Positions 9,550-19,463 of a DNA stretch of 43,478 bases are shown here, piece after piece (the stretch's first letter is position 1; each line of letters starts with the position of its first letter). The stretch is taken from assembly GCA_004352715.1 (NCBI GenBank), contig SCFE01000053.1:1785444-1828921 (forward strand), read 5' to 3'. The DNA is from Hofstenia miamia (Eukaryota > Xenacoelomorpha > Acoela). The notes under the pieces are model-generated. The model saw only the letters and a list, made by a program, of their open reading frames with translations, had not been told where the DNA came from and made no database searches. The translations under genes and the position numbers were made by a program.

Positions 9550-10560
9550 GAATGTTCAATGTCTATATTGGACCCCTAATTGACTATTCTATCTGAGTCA
9601 TACCAGGGATAGGTAATCAAGGTTGAATGACCACTCAAACCTGGTCTGCTCTCCAATGTGTTCCAGGGAGAGGAGGAGGGGTTCAACATGTCAACATGGT
9701 TGTCAATTGTTCATGATTGGGTCCTTGCTCCCATAATAGGATCATAGTTTCCACAGGTATCCAAATTGGCCTGCAAGATATGAATGTGAACTCCTATTAC
9801 AGTGTGTTTGCCACACTCTACATCTGCAGTTAGATGACTGCTCTGGTTGTTTTCTGCTGCTCAATGTTGTGTAGATTGTTCTCTTCATTCTTATGTAATT
9901 GTGAGTTGTATAGTGTTGTGTTTGCAATATAGCATACTAAAGGGTGTTGTAGCATTGTGGGCTAAGGTGGCTTTAAAAGGTTTTAAACCTGTTGTGGCAT
10001 AAACAGAGGTATTATATAAATACTCAATGCATGGAAATACAGATCTCCACTGTTTGCCCCCAATGTGAGTGGTTGCAGCTTAAATTAATTTTAATAATGT
10101 TTTGTTTGATCATTCAACAGTACCATTACTTTGTTGATGGTAAGGTGCTGCATGTTCTTGAAGTATTTCAAGTTGTAGCAATTCTTGTGTTAACTAACTT
10201 TTAAACTTTGACCAAAGTTTAATATCCAGTGATGTAAAATTGATAATGCTATAGTTTGTGCAGTTTGATCAATAATAGGGATCATTTGAGTGTATTTACT
10301 GAAATTATCAACAATTACAAGGACATATTGGTAGCCATTGTCATCTTTTGAAAGTTGTTCAATGTCAGTGTGAACAATTGTGGCATCATCACCAGGCTGA
10401 GATGTGCATTAACTGAGATGTATTTTAGTAACAATGAATAACAGATTCTCCAAAGCAGGGTAATGTCTAACAGTTTGAACATTTGTTGTCTCATGTACAC
10501 ATTAATCCATACCAAACTACATTTAAAGCCAGGTGATTATAAGTGTAATAGGTAACCAAT
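9550..10560 (-). pseudogene. Integrase region of the Ty3/gypsy-like element
   Basis: Translated on the minus strand in shifting frames this gives the integrase core. The first catalytic Asp is in IVHTDIEQL, followed by GYQYVLVIVDNFSKY (the usual D-x-FSK strand). The catalytic Glu lies in HQQSNGTVE, then comes the YLYNTSVYATTG segment typical of the end of the core. A Cys-x-His-rich stretch before it may be the remains of the HHCC zinc-binding domain. A C-terminal domain probably extends to about 9550. Stops and frameshifts make it inactive. In the family, integrase inserts the cDNA into host DNA. Confidence 0.8.
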
Positions 10561-10599
10561 ACTGTTTAGTTAACAAGATGAGAAATACTCCAGTTCTTG

Positions 10600-12150
10600 A
10601 TGGGCCCACTACCCAAAGCAGTATCTGATAACCAAGAAGCCATCTGCCAAGACTTGTAGTCCAGTTTTAGCAACTCAGCTCAATCTCACAGAGACTGATT
10701 TTATTATGTGTACCCTAACTTAGTGATAATAAAGAAGGAGCGCAATTTTACTTACTACCTCATGCTCAATGCTGTGTACCTAAACAATGTAGTTAATATG
10801 CAAACATGCAAAGATACTAGGTGCTAGTAAAAACCAGTTAACAAATAAATGCAGCTTCCTAACCTACAGTTAAAATATAGACAATTACAGACAATGTGAT
10901 ATAAATATAAACAAGGTCATTATCAGTCTCATTATGGGTATCCTAGCTGTTAAGAATTTGGATCTAAAATATATTAATAAATTAATAACAGTCCTAGGGT
11001 TGGCTTACTAGCCTTATTGGGAGTTCATTACTATATGTGACAATGCAAGATTGGTAGCCAGCTTAGCATGATGTAAAAACCCTTATACCTAGTCATAACC
11101 TAAATGAATGATTTTGATCAAGGCAACAAATAACTAACTCCCTCACAACAGCCTCAAGATCATTACATGCATGAAATGCTTAGCTACACATTTGGATAGG
11201 TTATAATCAAACTGAAAACAGAGATATGTAAACTACTAATGAGTTTATTTTCCATCAACTGATTATTTCTCATAGTACATATTTATATAAAATTATTATA
11301 AACATATTTATCTTTAAACAAGTACCTGTTACTGTTTTATTCTGCCTACATAGAAAAGTTCTGTGTTAATATGGCAGATAGTTAAAATCAATGTGGAACT
11401 AGATTGTCAACATTTGTCAAAATGTTAAGTGGCAAATACTTGCTTTACAAAATTATTCAAATAACATGACCTGATGCTAATCTAATAAAGTACAAAGTAA
11501 TATAAATAAATTTAACTTGTTATTTAATCCTGTTTTTTTCTTCTTTTCTTTTTCTTTATTGGATTATGCTACACAATTTCATTTGGTGATGATATAATTT
11601 TTTGTAGTTCTGCAATCTTAGATGGAAAGTGAACAGGGTTGGTATTGACACATTTATTATTAATATTTTAGACATCTTATTGAAGATCAATGCAAATGAA
11701 TTGTGTATTTAATGTATATTCAGTTTGAGTGATGCCTATGTGTCCATGTCCATGGAACTTTCATGTTATTTCTCATTTATAATACTCTGGAAGAGATATT
11801 CAGTTATGATGTTTGTCAATGATGAATAAGAGACTATTGGTTGTAAGTTTCCACTTGTACAAACTAAAGTGTTTAGATAGTGTTGCATTTAATTGTAGAT
11901 TTGGTTGTTCAATTTTGCTCATTATTTGAATCAATTACATATCATTTTTGGATGTTTAATTATTTCCTTGTCTATCAGTGTTGACTACTGGGAGGTTGTC
12001 ATATGCTGATTTTGAAATGAATGGAAATGGTACTTTATCATATATTTGTTTTGTATCATTGTTATGGTACTGTGGAAGTGCTTTCATTAAGTCACATTGG
12101 TATGTTGTTTCCCTTTTCAATAGACAATGGTGAAATTAAAATTGGTTAAG
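10600..12150. other. Stretch between RNase H and integrase, mostly without coding signal
   Basis: About 1.5 kb where a Ty3/gypsy element would normally have only the linker and the integrase N-terminus. The part from 10700 to 11530 is AT-rich with no coding similarity seen, so it may be a nested insertion. No terminal repeats were found that would define one. Confidence 0.4.
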
Positions 12151-12159
12151 TATTTGATC

Positions 12160-12562
12160 CAATGTGCTATTATATTTGAGCAATTAGCTGAGAATTTTTA
12201 AGCCAACTGAGACTAGAATTATCAGTGTGGACAGTAAAATGTCATTGCCTGAGAAAAAAGTAATGAAATTTCTTAAGCCTCTCAAGTAAAGAAAGCATTT
12301 CAACTTTTGTGGAACTGTAATTTAGTTCATTAGGTTTAAGTTTTCAAATGAAATATTGTATGGGAGATTTGATACCATTAATAAATTGACTTAAGGTAGT
12401 GCCTATATATAAAAAGCTGGCATTGCAATCACTGATAAATTCCTTTGAGAAGTCTGCTGTGTTCAGACATGTTAATTTTTTAATTTTGGTTTCTAAATTA
12501 TCTAGTTCAGTTTGATGTTTCCAAAACCAATCAAACACTATTTTATTTTTGAATAAAGTCAA
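12160..12562 (-). pseudogene. RNase H region of the Ty3/gypsy-like element
   Basis: The minus-strand frame gives the layout of Ty3/gypsy RNase H. FDWFWKHQTELDNLE (usual F-x-W-x4-Q-x-aF-x2-L) comes first, then FISDCNASFLYIGTTLSQF (first catalytic Asp region), then KPNELNYSSTKVEMLSLL (E-x-NYS-x3-KE) and HFTVHTDNSSLSWL (last Asp). Family role: removal of the RNA template during reverse transcription. A stop and one frame change are present. Confidence 0.8.
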
Positions 12563-13210
12563 AATTTTTTGGTTTTGTCAGAGATGTTCAGTATAAATGC
12601 CTGGTAATAATTAAAGACTCCAAAATTCTTTGTAAATGTTTTTTTACTAGGAGATGTGATTTTATCTATTGTACCCTGGGTGTCTTCTTTTAAGCTGATT
12701 TTATTATTCTGTATTTGACAGCCTAGAAAGATTACTGATGTTTGTAGAAATTTACATTTTTGGCAATTAAGTTTTAAACAAGATTGTTTTAGTAATAATA
12801 GTATTTTATATAGTTTGTGATGTGTTTATCAATTGTTTTTGATGCAACTAATATGTCATCTATATATGCAGCAATGCTGTCCTCTAGATTGTTATTGGTA
12901 GTTTGAAGTATTTTACTGACATATCATTGGAATGTAGCAGGGCATTGCAAAGCCCAAAAGCCATACAGAGCCACTTGAAGAGGCCTTATGGAGTGATGTG
13001 TGCTGTCTTTTCAATGTCTGATTTGCACATGTATACAGTATTACATCAATATGCAGTAGAGGTAAGCATCCTTTTTTGTTATGTCATTGAGTTCTCAAAA
13101 GTTAATGTAAAGGCAGTATTTATCATTTTGTTTGATGAAAACTGTTGGTGATGCATATGGACTTTTAGATGCTTTGATAATTCTGTTATTAAACAAATCT
13201 GTAATAATTT
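12563..13210 (-). pseudogene. Reverse transcriptase region of the Ty3/gypsy-like element
   Basis: Minus-strand translation gives SPYASPTVFIKQND (usual SPYASPVVLVKKKDG), a degraded PFGLCNA segment, the catalytic AAYIDDILVAS (YxDD box) near 12870, and FLGCQIQNNKISL followed by NYYQAFI, which is the end of the polymerase domain. The order and spacing are those of Ty3/gypsy RT. Several stops and frame changes are present, so this copy is dead. Confidence 0.85.
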
Positions 13211-13339
13211 TTTAATATTCTTATTTTAGGTATTCTGGTACAGGACAACTCAGTTGTCATATTGGTTTATTGTGTGTTGTTTTTATGGCATGTTCTTCAC
13301 CAATCACTTTACCAAAACTAATGCTATAATTAAATACTG

Positions 13340-13880
13340 ATGAGTGGTTTTCTAAAATGGGTTCTTGGATTCTAATATGATAAAATTCCAACTGAAAGGT
13401 TTGATCTTAACTGTTTTGGTAGGATGAAGTATTATTACATGATTATTTATTGTTTGTAAATGTGTAGTAATATTTTTATTGACTGAATCAATAGTCAGTG
13501 TTTTATCTTGAAAATTAATTATACAATATTTTTCTATAAAATCTTTGCAGAGAAATAATTCATAAGACAATGCATGGTTGATGCATCAACAATAACTGTC
13601 ATGAGAAAACTTATTATTGGCTATTGTAAATTCTAGTGATTTGATTAAGCCTTTAGTATCAAGGTAATTGCCAGTATCATTAATTAATCAATGGTTGTGT
13701 GATTCAATGTTTTCTCTTTTGATGCTGATTTGGTTAGTGCACATGCCCACAATTATAGAAACAGAGGCACCTGTATCTACAGTTGCCTGGATGACAATCC
13801 CATTAATTGTTATTGGTATTGTGTTTTTATTTAATGTTGTTTTTACAAGGATTTTTGTGCTCTTACTTGTTTAAATCATC
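13340..13880 (-). pseudogene. Aspartic protease region of the Ty3/gypsy-like element
   Basis: ATVDTGASVSII near 13760-13790 is the D-T/S-G-A active-site loop of a retroviral-type aspartic protease, preceded by ITINGIVIQ. The frame continues, with stops, into a 72-codon open stretch (13352-13570) that fits the linker towards RT. In the family the enzyme cuts the Gag-Pol polyprotein. Confidence 0.7.
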
Positions 13881-13959
13881 TTTGAATTCAGAGTTGGAAT
13901 CATAGATGTCACTATCATTGGTGTAGTAACACTCTTTGTCTTTAATTATGTGTATAGTT

Positions 13960-14006
13960 TTCTTACAATTAGGACTTGCATGTCCTTTTTGGCCACATTT
14001 CTTATA
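13960..14006 (-). pseudogene. CCHC zinc knuckle (nucleocapsid)
   Basis: KCGQKGHASPNC supplies the Cys-x4-His-x4-Cys part of a retroviral-type zinc knuckle. The first Cys is lost where the sequence turns into the MITE at 14013. It lies just before the protease, the usual place at the end of gag. Confidence 0.65.
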
Positions 14007-14012
14007 TTAAAT

Positions 14013-14122
14013 TTAACATAGTATGCAGTAATCAACCAGAGTACTGGTCAATCAAGTTTTTTTATTCACTGCTGGGTACTTGATTGACCATCACTTTGGC
14101 CAATTAATGCTTACTATGTTAA
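14013..14122. mobile_element. TTAA-flanked hairpin MITE (piggyBac-like)
   Basis: A 110-bp segment starts TTAACATAGTA and ends TACTATGTTAA, so both ends carry TTAA, the target-site duplication of piggyBac-type elements. Inside, TGGTCAATCAAGT (14045-14057) and its exact complement (14078-14090) add a 13-bp stem with a 20-base loop. It interrupts the retroelement next to the zinc knuckle, so it is the younger insertion. Confidence 0.5.
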
Positions 14123-14589
14123 GTTTATATGCACAATAGAGTTTGATCAATGGTTCAAATACTCATGTAAATATTTTTAAGATTGGACAAAAATTGATCA
14201 AGCTATACCTGGCCAATTAAGCAAGCTCAACAAAAAATTTCAAATTTTTTACTTTTTTGGATCTAGCTAATTTGATTTTGAGATTTGGCTTTTGGACATA
14301 CACATGAAATCTTCCTCTAGTGTTGCTCTTTCAAATGAACTAAAACTTCCAAAATCCATGGAGTAGAACATTAGTAACAAAATTTCCCAGTTTGGCTGTC
14401 TACCTCCAGCCATATTTTTTTTAATAACAGTCAAATCATCACTAGCCAATGGCTATTAGCCAATTGAATTAAAGGTAAATTTTTGCCAATGGGATTAACA
14501 TTTTGAAGTGATGGAAGCAGACCAACAGTAACAGTTGGGCTCACTATCAACTCCCTCCAGTCAAATAAACTTTGTTAAAGTTTATTAAT

Positions 14590-14775
14590 TTTGAGGTTTT
14601 ATCAGTATATTGCTGTTCTGTTTTTTCTTAGGATCACTTGTTGCTTGTTGGTTTGTCAATAAAGTTTTAGTATTCTTGATGGTGAAGCTTAAAGGAGTGT
14701 TGCCAAATTTGATTTGGTTTGAGATTTTAGTGTAGCATAATCCATCAATTAATCTGCTAAAGAAGTCAGTGAAAG
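14590..14775 (-). pseudogene. gag remnant of the Ty3/gypsy-like element
   Basis: Minus-strand open stretch of about 60 codons (FFSRLIDGLCYTKIS, then KNTKTLLTNQQATSDPKKKQ). The basic, Gln/Asn-rich tail and its place upstream of the zinc knuckle suggest the end of Gag. I see no further gag to the right. Confidence 0.4.
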
Positions 14776-15424
14776 AACATTAAAGAAAATGGAAGATGAT
14801 TAAAAATCTATTTAGCAATTGCCACTTGAAGACAATTTTTATCTATCCCCCATCTCATAAACAAAAGGGTTTTAACTGGTATGAATATAACTTCCATCAT
14901 ATTGGATTTACAGAAGGCAATCTCACAAGTGAACAAATGCTTCAATTTATCAGTTCTTTAAATTTATCAACATGAAAGAACAAAATGTTTTGGGGATGTG
15001 ATGCTTTGAACTGTGAATTTCTTAGCAGAAAAATCTCACCACTGGTGGGAAACTTATTGAACTTGGGATATTGGTATCCATAGAACATGGGGGATTCTAC
15101 CCCAGTTGCATAAAAGTTGCATATTACTAGTAAATGTAAATTTAAGAAATTCATTGTAAGGTCTATACCACAAAGTCAAATACAGATTAAATGTTTATTT
15201 TTTGCTATTGCTACTTTCTTAAAACCCTCATTTATTTATCCCCTGATTCCTGTATAAAGGAAAATGATATTTTTCAAATGCATTAACATGTGAGCATATA
15301 CTATTAATTCCCAAAATCATGTAATTTATACAATAAATTATACTGAAAATGTTATTTCTCTATTTTTAAAAATTATTGGAAAAATCAAATATGAAATAGT
15401 GTTTTATTATTTTCAAAATACTAA

Positions 15425-15670
15425 TTATTTACAAAATTGTAATACAATGTGCCTTCTTTTGCCTTGAATAAATACCAAATCATCATTATGAAAGGGTTTT
15501 TTGTTTACCAGATCTTTGTAATTCTTGCAAATTACATCTCCACAGCGTTTGGGTAGAAAATAGTAGAATCCATTCTTGAGTTTAACTTTTAATACACTTT
15601 TGAATTTTGTTTTTAGCTGTACTGCATCTGTGATTGTAAGCCAAACTTTCTTTGGTAAATCACTAGCCAA
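15425..15670 (-). other. Unidentified open stretch of about 80 codons
   Basis: The reading frame lacks a good ATG and contains the segments KSVLKVKLKNGFYYFLPKRC and NDDLVFIQGKRRHIV. The amino-acid mix (charged and aromatic residues in alternation) looks more protein-like than its neighbours, which are Phe/Ile/Lys-rich. I do not recognise it. It could be a relic of a DNA transposon or virus-derived gene, or chance. Confidence 0.25.
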
Positions 15671-16097
15671 ACATGCGCAATTTTTCAGAAAGTGAAATTG
15701 TCTTTATCATGTAAGTCTATATTTCATACATCTGTAATGTTAACTCATCATTATGCATAACCAATGTTTTACTTTTTCCAAAAACTAGTTTGCTTTTATT
15801 GTATATTAAGCCTTTAATGTCAAGTTTAACAAGAAAATTTCTCATTTATGTATTTGGATATTAGCAAAGCAAACTAAAACACATAAAATATTTACAATGG
15901 AAAAAATAACAATGTATTTGAAAAACAATATGTAGTCTTTTACATGGAAATGCATGGAAAAAATTTTACAGATAAACTTAGTCAGCAATGTGTTATTACA
16001 AAACGTGATATAATGTGTAAGCAAACAAATGTAAGCATGCAAACTAAATAACATGTTATATAGGAATTAGCCAAATCAAGTAATGACATCAGTCACT

Positions 16098-16249
16098 ATA
16101 GCAGACACATGTTTATGAATCATTGTAAAATCAATCCTGTAAATGTCATAGCAGACACATATTTATGAATCATTGTAAAATCAACCACATAAATGTCATA
16201 GCAGACACATGTGTATGAATCATTGTAAAACTGAGCCTTGTAAATGTCA
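16098..16249. repeat. Minisatellite, 3 copies of a 50-bp unit
   Basis: Units start ATAGCAGACACATG(T/A) at 16098, 16148 and 16198. Each contains TATGAATCATTGTAAAA, and the copies differ at several positions. Confidence 0.85.
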
Positions 16250-16990
16250 CAAAATAGTGAGTCACTAATTAAATCACCGCTAGATGGCCTTGCAAACCCC
16301 TTGTCAATATCCAAGACCCAGCAGAGCCCATTAGTCAGAGTGTCCAAAAAGTGATATTTTATCAATCTATTAATACTACTGTTTTCTGCTTCTTGTTTGG
16401 TAATTTTACTTTCAGTTTTAAGGGAACTAACAACTAGAAAATTTGAGAAACTTTTTGAAATGAAGAAGTTTGAGCACTTGAATATTTTCAAAATTCAAGG
16501 CGCAATTTTCAAAAGAAATTGGAATGATTTTCCTTTGCAAGCACGTTGTAGTTGAAATGAAGTTAATAAATTCTATAGGACAAGTAATTAAGTTTGGGGT
16601 TAGTAGGAAAAACATACATATGTTTATTTGTCTATTACTTATCTATTTTTCAATACTGAATTCCAATACAACAATAATGTAAGCCAAAATAATGACTGAC
16701 TAATTCTCGTTTTATATATTTTAATTTTCAAACGAACATAAACTAACTAAAGTAACTGAAAATCACAAAATTTTAAATCACTGAAAAGGGAAACTGCTAA
16801 AAGTTATGCTAAGAAATAATATATAGAAAATATATTAAATATAAATATAAATATAATATATAATATAAAAATAAATAGAGATTCCCTTTTGGTAGATATA
16901 TAGTTGTAATAGTTTGAAATTTGCGTTATGCAATTTCAGTTCCTTGCATCAACATTTGCAATTTTCTAGATTAAATCAGATATATATATA

Positions 16991-17193
16991 TACTTACGGC
17001 ATATTAAGACCTGTCACCCCAACCTTTGTAATCGAGCATTGATAGGCAACGAAGGAAGACACCAGGCTTCCGCCACCAATCCGGGGGCGTTGGAGGGGCC
17101 GGTTGCAGTCCTGCAGGAGTCTAAACTATAAAGCTCTTTGTTACTCGATTCCTAGGGCTTCAGGACCAGAACTGGTCGGTACCATCCAGTTCT
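16991..17193. repeat. 203-bp duplicate of a GC-rich segment, first copy
   Basis: Starts TACTTACGGCATATTAAGAC directly after a (TA)n tract and is repeated at 17369-17571 with one difference. It ends at a single N (17194), so it is either a misplaced contig end or a second, 5'-truncated copy of the element that carries the zinc-finger ORF. Confidence 0.8.
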
Positions 17194-17195
17194 NG

Positions 17196-17509
17196 CCAGT
17201 ACGAGACACCTGAGGTGCACGGAGTGTGCGCGTATGTTTTCTGCCCAAAAGGCGTTAAATCGTCATGTCAGAAATGACCATACGCAGAGCTCCACGACTA
17301 TAGCTGATGCTAATTGCTGGAAGTGTGAAGCGAAGGGATGCTACAAGTCGTACAAGAGCAAAGGTTGGTACTTACGGCATATTAAGACCTGTCACCCCAA
17401 CCTTTGCAATCGAGCATTGATAGGCAACGAAGGAAGACACCAGGCTTCCGCCACCAATCCGGGGGCGTTGGAGGGGCCGGTTGCAGTCCTGCAGGAGTCT
17501 AAACTATAA
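17196..17509 (+). CDS. Small ORF with two C2H2 zinc fingers, probably retroelement-derived
   Basis: The frame is open from the N at 17194 to a stop at 17507-17509, with an ATG at 17234. Two zinc fingers are visible. The first is C-x2-C-x12-H-x4-H (CTECARMFSAQKALNRHV, then the second His a few residues on). The second is C-x4-C-x12-H-x4-H (core CYKSYKSKGWYLRH). The first finger begins upstream of the ATG, so the true start is probably lost at the N. Paired fingers of this kind occur at the N-terminus of R2/NeSL-like LINE proteins, and a fragment of such a LINE lies at 43073-43478. The segment is much richer in GC than its surroundings. It may equally be a small host zinc-finger gene piece. Confidence 0.45.
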
Positions 17510-17571
17510 AGCTCTTTGTTACTCGATTCCTAGGGCTTCAGGACCAGAACTGGTCGGTACCATCCAGTTCT
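17369..17571. repeat. 203-bp duplicate of a GC-rich segment, second copy
   Basis: Same sequence as 16991-17193 apart from one C/T difference. It covers the second finger, the stop codon and the 3' flank, including a hairpin with arms AGAACTGG (17546-17553) and CCAGTTCT (17564-17571). Confidence 0.8.
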
Positions 17572-17639
17572 AAAGTTAGGACTGCGTTTGGGAGCCCCCA
17601 AATGCAAATGCAATGATCAAACATTTATTATGCCACATA

Positions 17640-18531
17640 AGAAAAATTTCATTAACATTTGAAAAAATCAGTTTGAATTTTAAGAAATAGGTGCATTACA
17701 TGCCCTTATAATTAATTCTTCAAAATAATGTGTTTAATGAAAATACCCCTTTTGGAAGAGCTAATCAATTTGGGCCCATCTAAGAGCCACTGGCAAAATC
17801 AAATCAATCAATTTCATTGCAATTTCTCACTGTGTTATGCAAATGGCTACTTTCCCATGAGAATAATTCAAAGTTATAATTGAGCAATGCATAGTCTTTG
17901 ACTGAGGTTATGATCGATTTTTAATAGGGTAATTGGACTGGGCTGGGATTGGCCATAATTTCTTAATTGATTTTTGAATTTGATGTGAAAAGAAAACTTT
18001 GCCAATATAAAAAAAACTCTTTTCATTCAAAATTTCTATTGTGTTGTTTGTCTGCTACAAATAAACAGTGTTTCTGAATAGTCTCCCTCATATTGGGCTG
18101 ATGTAAGTTGATATCCGCTGATAGAGAATTTTAATAATTGAATGTGCGATTCAATAAAGTGCAATATAGTGTAAGTTGTATAAAAAAAATTTGGTTAGCT
18201 GCTTCCAGTTTCGTCTTGAGCCTAAAAATAGGCTAAATTGAAATCTGGGGTAAATAGCTATATCTAGAGCAACTTTCTGAAATTACCATGAAATTCGTTT
18301 TGTATTGTTCCATAGTTAAATTCCTAAATCCCGATTTTATAATATTATAAATATTTTAAAAATTTGCAAAATTTGTGGATTTATTTGGTGCAATAACAGA
18401 GAATATCAAAAATGCATGTTTTCCAAATAAATAGTTTATTAAAGTTATTAGCCATTAAGAGATGGTAACAAAATTGTTTGTCCAACATAATAGCTTAGGG
18501 AAGATGATGATAATGGTTCTTGTTTTATTAT
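17640..18531. other. Stretch with nothing recognised
   Basis: AT-rich, no open frame of note and no repeat structure seen. It ends at the solo LTR. Confidence 0.5.
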
Positions 18532-19207
18532 TATAGAATCAGGGTGAATGGTACTGAGGAACTTAATGTCATGGCTGAATGTTGCAAGATTGACCATCAT
18601 GTATAGTGGCCCTGATTCTAACAAAAAATAATCAAATATAAAAACATTGGTAATTCACCAATGTAACTAGTAACTGTTTAGATCCACCAAGCAGGAGAAT
18701 AAAACATCCAGGACAACCAATTCATATGGCATCATGCCGGAGTAATATCCAAGATGAGAAGTTCGGAAACTTGTTTGAACAGTGCTACTCTATTTGTCTC
18801 ACCTGTTATTATCTATCTCAATAAACCATCTCAGAATTCTTATCTCTCAGCTCATGTATAAATAGCATGTAATTACCATGAATTCGTGCTAGCCAACAGC
18901 ATAATTTAATCACAGTGTAATCAATTATAGGTGTCTGGTCGTGTTGCATTCAAAAGAAAGGTTTGTTATAACTACACATAGCCATATCCGTATCCTAATG
19001 TGGTCCACGATTTGGACAGCCTTTGTCTAGGAACAAGTCGTCATTCCTAGATCAGAGGAGTAACTCCTGAATTGTCGCTGAAAAAGTTAAGCAATTATTG
19101 TAACCATCAGGTTAAAATATAATAAAAAATGTAGAGAAAAAGCAAACGCAGTTTCAGTGTTTCAGTGAAATGCAATAAATTTCAACTCCTCTACAATGGT
19201 TTCTCAG

Positions 19208-19215
19208 TATTTATA
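19208..19215 (-). promoter_or_regulatory. LTR TATA box (TATAAATA)
   Basis: TATAAATA on the minus strand, 248 bases inside the LTR. Confidence 0.55.
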
Positions 19216-19367
19216 CAAAGTAAGAATAACTACCTGGTCTTTGTTTACAAATCAAGCTCTCGGTTTCCCTCACAAATTTAATTGAGCAATTACATGTATA
19301 ACACCATATCAAGGGGACAATTTCTTTACTTCGTAAAACTGCTCTCGAAAATAATCAAATTAATCCT

Positions 19368-19384
19368 ACGTCAAAGTGACGTCA
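19368..19384 (-). promoter_or_regulatory. CRE palindrome plus half site in solo LTR
   Basis: TGACGTCA at 19377-19384 and ACGTCA at 19368-19373, at the same offset as in the other LTRs. Confidence 0.6.
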
Positions 19385-19463
19385 CATGATCACAGCAAAA
19401 CAAAAAATAGCCAAATAAATAAAATAAGTAAAATTTTCATTATGGTCCCTGAGTGACTCTACA

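Larger units (their letters stand above)
6306..14775 (-). mobile_element. Decayed Ty3/gypsy-like LTR retrotransposon with a third ORF
   Basis: Read right to left, recognisable blocks come in the order gag remnant (about 14590-14775), CCHC zinc knuckle, protease, reverse transcriptase, RNase H, integrase, third ORF, 3' LTR. That order, with integrase after RNase H, is the Ty3/gypsy (Metaviridae) order and not Ty1/copia. All blocks carry many stops and frameshifts. The sequence is AT-rich and poor in CpG, as expected of an old copy. A TTAA-flanked MITE (14013-14122) sits beside the zinc knuckle, and about 1 kb without coding signal sits between RNase H and integrase. No 5' LTR was found adjoining gag. 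Confidence 0.85.
14800..16980. other. AT-rich stretch without confident genes
   Basis: Several minus-strand open stretches of 60-120 codons occur here (14942-15154, 15425-15670, 16120-16491) without recognisable motifs, as well as a 50-bp tandem repeat (16098-16249). It could hold the 5' end of the decayed LTR element, but nothing shows it. Confidence 0.5.
18532..19463 (-). repeat. Complete LTR, probably a solo LTR
   Basis: This is the only LTR copy here that covers the whole unit, 932 bp. On the minus strand it runs from TGTAGAGTCACTCAGGG (19463) to CCCTGATTCTATA (18532); the last CA has become TA. The four bases TTAT occur directly on both sides (18528-18531 and 19464-19467), the length expected of a Ty3/gypsy target duplication, although the flanks are AT-rich. 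No primer-binding site follows it. A lone LTR of this kind is normally left by recombination between the two LTRs. Confidence 0.75.

Noticed and set aside
16081-16260. CRISPR-like array
   Set aside because: The 50-bp units are contiguous tandem repeats without spacers, in an animal genome.
18532-19463. 5' LTR of the minus-strand element, giving a 12-kb internal region
   Set aside because: The orientation fits, but matching TTAT on both sides and the absence of a primer-binding site or gag beside it favour a solo LTR.
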